The notes below the pieces were generated by a model. The model was not told the DNA's origin, made no database searches, and was given only the letters and a program-made list of their open reading frames with translations. This document shows positions 59,148 to 64,000 of a stretch of 64,000 nucleotides of DNA, piece after piece (within the stretch, counting starts at the first letter, position 1; each line of letters starts with the position of its first letter). Made by a program: the position numbers and the translations under genes. The DNA comes from Allobosea lathyri (GTDB taxonomy: Bacteria; Pseudomonadota; Alphaproteobacteria; Rhizobiales; Beijerinckiaceae): contig NZ_FNUY01000003.1 of NCBI RefSeq assembly GCF_900108245.1, positions 62,001 through 126,000 of the forward strand, in the 5' to 3' direction.

Positions 59148-60827
59148 ATGGCGATGAATCTGCAAGCCCCGGACATCCGGGAACTGAAGCCCAGGATCAC
59201 GGTGTTCGGCGTCGGCGGAGCCGGCGGCAACGCCGTCAACAACATGATCGAGGCCGGTCTCGATGGCGTCGATTTCGTCGTCGCCAACACGGACGCCCAG
59301 GCGCTGGCGCTCAGCCGTGCCTCGCGCATCATCCAGATGGGCCTGCAGGTCACCGAGGGTCTCGGCGCCGGCTCGCAGCCTGAAGTGGGGCGCGCGGCGG
59401 CCGAGGAAGTGATCGACGAGATTCGCGATCACCTCGCTGGCGCGCACATGGTCTTCATCACTGCCGGCATGGGCGGCGGCACCGGCACCGGCGCAGCCCC
59501 GGCCATCGCCCGCGTCGCCCGCGACATGGGCATCCTAACCGTCGGCGTCGTCACCAAGCCGTTCCAGTTCGAAGGCCACCGCCGCATGCGCATGGCGGAA
59601 GCCGGCATCGGCGAGCTGAACGAGGCGGTCGACACGCTGATCGTGATCCCGAACCAGAACCTGTTCCGCGTCGCCAACGAGACCACCGGCTTTGCCGATG
59701 CCTTCGGCATGGCCGACCAGGTGCTCTATTCCGGCGTCGCCTGCATCACCGACCTGATGGTTCGCCCCGGCCTGATCAACCTCGACTTCGCCGACGTGCG
59801 CGCCGTGATGCGCGGCATGGGCAAGGCGATGATGGGCACCGGCGAGGCGCAGGGCGAGAAGCGCGCGATCACCGCAGCCCAGGCCGCGATCAACAACCCG
59901 CTGCTCGACGACGTCTCGATGAAGGGCGCGCGCGGCCTGCTGATCTCGATCACCGGCGGACGCGACATGAAGCTCTATGAGGTCGACGAGGCCGCCACCC
60001 GCATCCGCGAGGAGGTCGATTCCGAGGCCAACATCATCGTCGGCGCCACCTTCGACGAATCGCTCGAAGGCGTCGTGCGCGTCTCTGTCGTGGCGACCGG
60101 CATCGACAAGCCCGTCACCACCCAGGCCGAGATGGACGAGACCGAAGCTCGCATCGCCCAGGTCGCCGAGCGGCTGAAGGCCGAAGCGCGCCTGCGCAGC
60201 ACGGCTTCTCCCGCCCGTCAGGCGCCGCCGGCGGCTCCGATCGAGCGCGAGGAGATGCGTCTGCCGCTGACCATCGACACGCAGCGCCCGGCTTCGATGT
60301 CCGAAGGCGTCCGCATCGAGCCGGCCCAGCCGCGCCCGGTGATGGCTGCCGCCCCGGCGCCCGAGCCCATGATGATGGAAGCGCCCATGCATTCGGAAGA
60401 GAGCTTCATCGCTCCGATGCCGGAACGCGCCGTGGTGCGCCCGACCCGCATGCCGCGAATCGAGGATCTGCCGGTTCCCGCGCAGAATCAGATCAACGCC
60501 AGCCGTGGCGCGCAGCCCGCGCCGCAGCCGCCGGTCTCCGCCGACCAGAAGCGCATGTCGCTGATGCAGCGCCTCGCCTCCGTCGGTTTTGGCCGCAAGG
60601 AAGAGGAGATGCACGAGCCGCAGCTTCCGGTCCGGCAGGCTCCGCAGGCGCCGGCGATCCCGCAGGCTCCCAGCGCTGCGCATGCCGAATATATGCGCCG
60701 CCCGGCACAGCCTGTCGCACGTCCGGCGCAGGGTCAGCTCGACCAGATGGGGCGCTCGGCACCGAATCGCAGCAGCGAGGAAGATCACCTCGAAATCCCC
60801 GCCTTCCTGCGCCGGCAGTCGAACTGA
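59148..60827 (+). CDS. ftsZ: Cell-division GTPase FtsZ
   Basis: This 559-residue protein forms the Z ring. The GTPase loop GGGTGTG is at residues 109-115, and the T7 loop region [11 protein letters not shown] is intact. A long Pro/Ala/Met-rich linker (about residues 340-535) is typical of Hyphomicrobiales. The C-terminal peptide [10 protein letters not shown] binds FtsA. ATG 59148 has AAGAGG upstream. Confidence 0.97.
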   Translation: MAMNLQAPDIRELKPRITVFGVGGAGGNAVNNMIEAGLDGVDFVVANTDAQALALSRASRIIQMGLQVTEGLGAGSQPEVGRAAAEEVIDEIRDHLAGAHMVFITAGMGGGTGTGAAPAIARVARDMGILTVGVVTKPFQFEGHRRMRMAEAGIGELNEAVDTLIVIPNQNLFRVANETTGFADAFGMADQVLYSGVACITDLMVRPGLINLDFADVRAVMRGMGKAMMGTGEAQGEKRAITAAQAAINNPLLDDVSMKGARGLLISITGGRDMKLYEVDEAATRIREEVDSEANIIVGATFDESLEGVVRVSVVATGIDKPVTTQAEMDETEARIAQVAERLKAEARLRSTASPARQAPPAAPIEREEMRLPLTIDTQRPASMSEGVRIEPAQPRPVMAAAPAPEPMMMEAPMHSEESFIAPMPERAVVRPTRMPRIEDLPVPAQNQINASRGAQPAPQPPVSADQKRMSLMQRLASVGFGRKEEEMHEPQLPVRQAPQAPAIPQAPSAAHAEYMRRPAQPVARPAQGQLDQMGRSAPNRSSEEDHLEIPAFLRRQSN

Positions 60828-60856
60828 AACGACACAGGTTCTAACGGCACTGCAAC

Positions 60857-60890
60857 AAAGCCCCGGCGCGCCACTCCGCGCCGGGGCTTT
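60857..60890 (+). terminator. Rho-independent terminator after ftsZ
   Basis: There are perfect 14-bp arms (60857-60870 and 60877-60890) with core GCCCCGGCGCG, a 6-nt loop and a TTTT run. It closes the dcw transcript 29 bp after the ftsZ stop. Confidence 0.9.
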
Positions 60891-60896
60891 TGCGCG

Positions 60897-60958
60897 TTAA
60901 AAAATCGTTATTGTTCAGCGTGTTACAAAGGTGTCTGCGCGGCCTATCCGTTGTTACA
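60897..60958. promoter_or_regulatory. Candidate lpxC promoter elements
   Basis: TTAA-AAAATCG-TTAT (60897-60911) is one base off a CtrA half-consensus. TGTTACA occurs twice (60921-60927 and 60952-60958), 31 bp apart, about three helical turns. The 247-bp gap before lpxC has no gene, so its promoter must lie here. Confidence 0.35.
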
Positions 60959-61137
60959 CAGCGAAAGAAAGCGTGATTTTGTGAGCCTGCTCCGAGAGCT
61001 TATGTTGCAGCCGCATCAAAAGGATATGGGCGCCGGGGAAATCCGGCGTACCGCTTCAGAGGTATCGCCAGCGTTTGGCCGTTTCGGTGTCTAGGCACAT
61101 GAGAGCGCGACGTCAGCGATCAGGATTGGATACCGGA

Positions 61138-62085
61138 ATGAGCTACGATCGGCAGACGACCTTGCGCGCTCCCGTGATGCTGAGCGGTATCGGTGTCCAC
61201 TCCGGAACTCCTGCGGGCATCTGCCTGAAGCCGTCCAGCGCCAATTCCGGCGTCGTGTTCCTGCGCAAGGGGAGCGATGGCGCTCCCTCCCAGCTCATCC
61301 ACGCCAAGCATACCAAGGTCAGCGCCACCGAGCTGTGCACCGTGATCGGCGATCGCGGCGCGGCCTCGGTGTCGACCATCGAGCATCTGATGTCGGCCTG
61401 CTCCGGATTGGGCCTGGACAATGTTCTGGTCGAGATCGACGGGCCGGAAATGCCGATCATGGACGGCAGCGCCTCGGAATTCGTGGCTGCGATCGAAGCA
61501 ACCGGCCTCGTCGCGCTCGGCGCCTCGCGGCGCTATCTCAAGATTCTGCAGCCGGTGCGTATCGAGAACGGACGCGCTTTCGCCGAGCTGTCTCCGGCCG
61601 AGCAGGGCTTCCGCCTCGATGTCGAGATCGATTTCGACACCACCGTGATCGGCCGCCAACGCAAGATCTTCGATCTTGAGCCGGTCGCCTATGCGAAAGA
61701 AATTTCCCGCGCCCGCACGTTCGGTTTCATGCGCGATGTCGAGCAGCTCTGGAAGGCCGGCTTCGCGCTCGGCGCCTCGCTCGACAACACCGTCGCGATC
61801 GGCGAGGACAAGGTCATCAACCCCGAGGGTCTGCGCTATGGCGACGAGTTCGTGCGCCACAAGATCCTCGACGCCGTCGGCGATCTCGCGCTGGCCGGCT
61901 ATCCGATCATCGGTGAGTTCCGCTCCTATTGCGGCGGCCACCGGATGAATGTCCGCATTCTGGAAGCGCTTTTCGCCGACCGCGCCAATTATGCGATCGT
62001 CGAGGCCGAGCCGGTCTATGCCGCGCCGCGCGCCGTGCAGATGGCGGCGTCCGCGCCGGCCGCCTTCGCGCCCGACGTTCACTGA
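61138..62085 (+). CDS. lpxC: UDP-3-O-acyl-GlcNAc deacetylase
   Basis: This is a 315-residue zinc enzyme of the committed lipid A step. Zinc ligands H83 (STIEHLMSA), H241 and D245 (RHKILDAVGD) are present, with MDGSASEF and a late GGHRMNV. ATG 61138 is preferred; ATG 61099 is possible. It follows ftsZ as in many Proteobacteria. Confidence 0.96.
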   Translation: MSYDRQTTLRAPVMLSGIGVHSGTPAGICLKPSSANSGVVFLRKGSDGAPSQLIHAKHTKVSATELCTVIGDRGAASVSTIEHLMSACSGLGLDNVLVEIDGPEMPIMDGSASEFVAAIEATGLVALGASRRYLKILQPVRIENGRAFAELSPAEQGFRLDVEIDFDTTVIGRQRKIFDLEPVAYAKEISRARTFGFMRDVEQLWKAGFALGASLDNTVAIGEDKVINPEGLRYGDEFVRHKILDAVGDLALAGYPIIGEFRSYCGGHRMNVRILEALFADRANYAIVEAEPVYAAPRAVQMAASAPAAFAPDVH

Positions 62086-62275
62086 TTCAGTTTGCACTGA
62101 GCCAGCTTGCACCGACACGCTCGCGGCCTGCGGCCTTTCATTCGCCCGTTTTCTGTCGGACATGCGGCGTCGAGCGCGGATTGCGCCGTTTCTGCTTTCG
62201 GCAGTGGCGCGTGGCTGGCGTCTGAGGTAAGGCATGCTTCCCCAAAAGCGGGGGACGATCGAAAGAGGACCGAGC

Positions 62276-63199
62276 GTGAGCGTCATCAAGCAGACCATTC
62301 CGACACTCCATAGCGGCGAATCGATGCGCAAGGGCGTGGCCCTCGTGCTCGGCGTCGCCTTGCTGCTCGGCGGCTGCGACACGATCTCGTCGCTCAACCC
62401 CTTCGACAAGCCCGAGGTCTACAAGCCCGAGGTCACCGAGGTGGTCCCGGCCGACAAGCTCTACAATGAGGGCCTGGCGCGTCTGCAGAATGGCGACAGC
62501 GAAGGCGCCGCCAAGAAGTTCGACACCATCGACAAGCAGGCGCCGTTCTCGCCCTACGCCAAGAAGGGCCTCATCCTCGCCGCCTACACCAACTACCAGG
62601 CCGCGAAATGGGAAGAGACGATCACCGCTTCCAAGCGCTTCATCGCCCAGAATCCGGCGAGCCCGGATGCGGCCTATGCGCAGTATCTGATGGCGATGTC
62701 CTATTATAACCAGATCCCGGATGCGACCCGCGACCAGGAGCGCACCGAGCGCGCCATCGCCGCTTTCGAGGAGCTGGTCGCGCGCTATCCGAAGTCCGAA
62801 TACGTCCTTGATGCCAAGGAAAAGATCATCGTCGCCCGCGACCAGCTCGCCGGCAAGGAGATGAATGTCGGGCGCTTCTATCTCGAGAAGCGTAACTATA
62901 CCGGCGCCGTGAACCGCTTCCGTGACGTCATCACCAAGTACCAGACCACGCGCCATGTCGAGGAGGCGCTGATGCGCCTGACCGAGGCCTATATGGCGCT
63001 GGGCATCACCAACGAGGCGCAGACGGCAGCCGCCGTGCTCGGGCACAACTTCCCCGACAGCCCGTGGTACAAGGATGCCTATGTCCTGCTCGAGAGCGGC
63101 GGATTGCAGCCGCGCGAGGATCGTGGCTCCTATATCAGCCGCGCTTTCAACGGGTTCTCGCGCGCCGTGACCGGCATCGTCGGATTCGGCAGCCTCTAG
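62276..63199 (+). CDS. bamD: Outer-membrane assembly lipoprotein BamD
   Basis: This is a 307-residue lipoprotein of the BAM complex. The lipobox LLLGGC follows a signal peptide, and five TPR-like repeats fill the rest (LYNEGLARLQNGDSEGAAKKF onward). GTG 62276 has AGAGGA 6 nt upstream; ATG 62234 with GAGG would add 14 residues and is a real alternative. Confidence 0.92.
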   Translation: MSVIKQTIPTLHSGESMRKGVALVLGVALLLGGCDTISSLNPFDKPEVYKPEVTEVVPADKLYNEGLARLQNGDSEGAAKKFDTIDKQAPFSPYAKKGLILAAYTNYQAAKWEETITASKRFIAQNPASPDAAYAQYLMAMSYYNQIPDATRDQERTERAIAAFEELVARYPKSEYVLDAKEKIIVARDQLAGKEMNVGRFYLEKRNYTGAVNRFRDVITKYQTTRHVEEALMRLTEAYMALGITNEAQTAAAVLGHNFPDSPWYKDAYVLLESGGLQPREDRGSYISRAFNGFSRAVTGIVGFGSL

Positions 63200-63258
63200 A
63201 CGAAACCGCATGAGGTTCGACTGCGCATGCCCCTGTCCTTGAGCCTGCGCTGAGCGCC

Positions 63259-64000
63259 ATGCTGGCGCATCTGTCGATACGTGACATCGTCCTGATCGAC
63301 CGGCTCGACCTGAGCTTTCGCGACGGGCTGAGCGTGCTGACCGGTGAAACCGGCGCCGGCAAATCCATCCTGCTCGACGGTTTCGCGCTGGCGCTCGGCG
63401 GGCGCGGCGATGGCGGCCTCGTGCGCCATGGCGAGGCGCAAGGCCAGGTCAGCGCCGTCTTCGATCTGCCGCTCGACCATGCCGCGCGCCGGCTGGCGCA
63501 GGCGCAGGAACTCGACACCGATGGCGATCTGATTCTGCGCCGGGTGCAATATGCCGACGGGCGCACCCGGGCCTTCGTCAACGACCAGCCTGTCAGCGTG
63601 CAGATCCTGCGCATGATCGGGGCTGCGATCGTCGAGATCCATGGCCAGCATGATGACCGGGCGCTGACCGACCCGGCCCAGCACCGCATGATTCTCGACG
63701 GTTTCGGCGGCTCCGAGGCGCTGGCGGAAGCCGTGGCGGGCGCAAGCGAGACGCTGAAGCGTGCGCGGCAGGCTTTGCAGGCGCAGCGTATCCGCGTCGA
63801 GGCCGCGCGCAAGGAGGCCGATTTCCTCACCCATGCAGTTGCCGAACTCGGCAAGCTCGCGCCGCAGCCCGGCGAAGAGGAGGCCCTGGCCTCGACGCGG
63901 CAAGGCATGATGCAGGCCGAGAAGGTCGCGCGGGACCTGATCGACGGCTATGAGGCGGTCGGCGGGCAGGCATCGCCCGTGCCCGCTCTGTCTGCCGTGC
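63259..64000 (+). CDS. recN: DNA repair protein RecN, N-terminal part
   Basis: This gene is cut by the window edge after 247 codons. The protein is an SMC-like ATPase for double-strand-break repair. The start MLAHLSIRDIVLIDRLDLSF, Walker A GETGAGKS (29-36) and the IVEIHGQHDDRAL motif are diagnostic. A coiled coil begins near residue 160. It follows bamD by 59 bp. Confidence 0.95.
   Translation, partial: MLAHLSIRDIVLIDRLDLSFRDGLSVLTGETGAGKSILLDGFALALGGRGDGGLVRHGEAQGQVSAVFDLPLDHAARRLAQAQELDTDGDLILRRVQYADGRTRAFVNDQPVSVQILRMIGAAIVEIHGQHDDRALTDPAQHRMILDGFGGSEALAEAVAGASETLKRARQALQAQRIRVEAARKEADFLTHAVAELGKLAPQPGEEEALASTRQGMMQAEKVARDLIDGYEAVGGQASPVPALSAV

Overview
This is a high-GC alphaproteobacterial chromosome segment, most likely Hyphomicrobiales and perhaps Bosea or a close relative. 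That placement is an inference from four things. The division/cell-wall cluster has the order mraZ-rsmH-ftsL-ftsI-murE-murF-mraY-murD-ftsW-murG-murC-murB-ddl-ftsQ-ftsA-ftsZ-lpxC-bamD-recN. CtrA-type boxes lie inside that cluster. A SahR-type ArsR/methyltransferase regulator sits next to metF and metH. Palindromic intergenic repeats of the kind common in that order are abundant. No rRNA or tRNA gene and no CRISPR array was seen.

Region 1 (1-20.4 kb) is accessory metabolism and transport. It starts with a cut-off N-terminus of a possible FliK-type protein, then an aldo/keto reductase, a KefB/KefC-type antiporter, a small secreted protein, and a divergent TetR/SDR pair with matching operator copies. 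Next come a periplasmic MBL-fold enzyme, a membrane protein, EttA, a lone Tat-type peptide-binding protein, an arylsulfatase and an FMN-dependent lactate dehydrogenase. It ends with a YitT-family protein, a BglX-type beta-glucosidase, CspA, and a divergent EamA exporter/MocR regulator pair.

Region 2 (20.4-38.2 kb) starts with a methionine-cycle module: SahR, metF and metH, with a perfect palindrome at the sahR promoter. A GNAT acetyltransferase and a broken Na/Pi cotransporter follow. A MacA-MacB-type export operon comes next, whose adaptor carries an inserted Spy/CpxP-like segment. The rest is an AmpD-like amidase with a TerB-DnaJ protein, a lytic transglycosylase, the RNase P RNA, and the divergent ohr/ohrR peroxide-defence pair.

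Region 3 (38.2-64 kb) is the dcw cluster, which makes and divides the peptidoglycan wall, followed by lpxC, bamD and the start of recN. Foreign-looking material breaks it at two places. A convergent arsR-arsC-acr3-arsH operon lies between murD and ftsW. A small unit encoding a DUF559 nuclease-like protein between inverted copies of one repeat lies between murC and murB. The DUF559 unit is the most unusual structure in the window: the repeat copies supply the initiation region and the last 18 codons of the gene. CtrA-like boxes precede ftsW and ddl, and another lies inside ddl ahead of ftsQAZ.

Intergenic palindromes fall into several families. One of them, about 100-170 bp long with conserved outer arms, occurs at least five times in these 64 kb. 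Start codons were chosen by eye from ribosome-binding sites and family N-termini. No alignment or database search was run.
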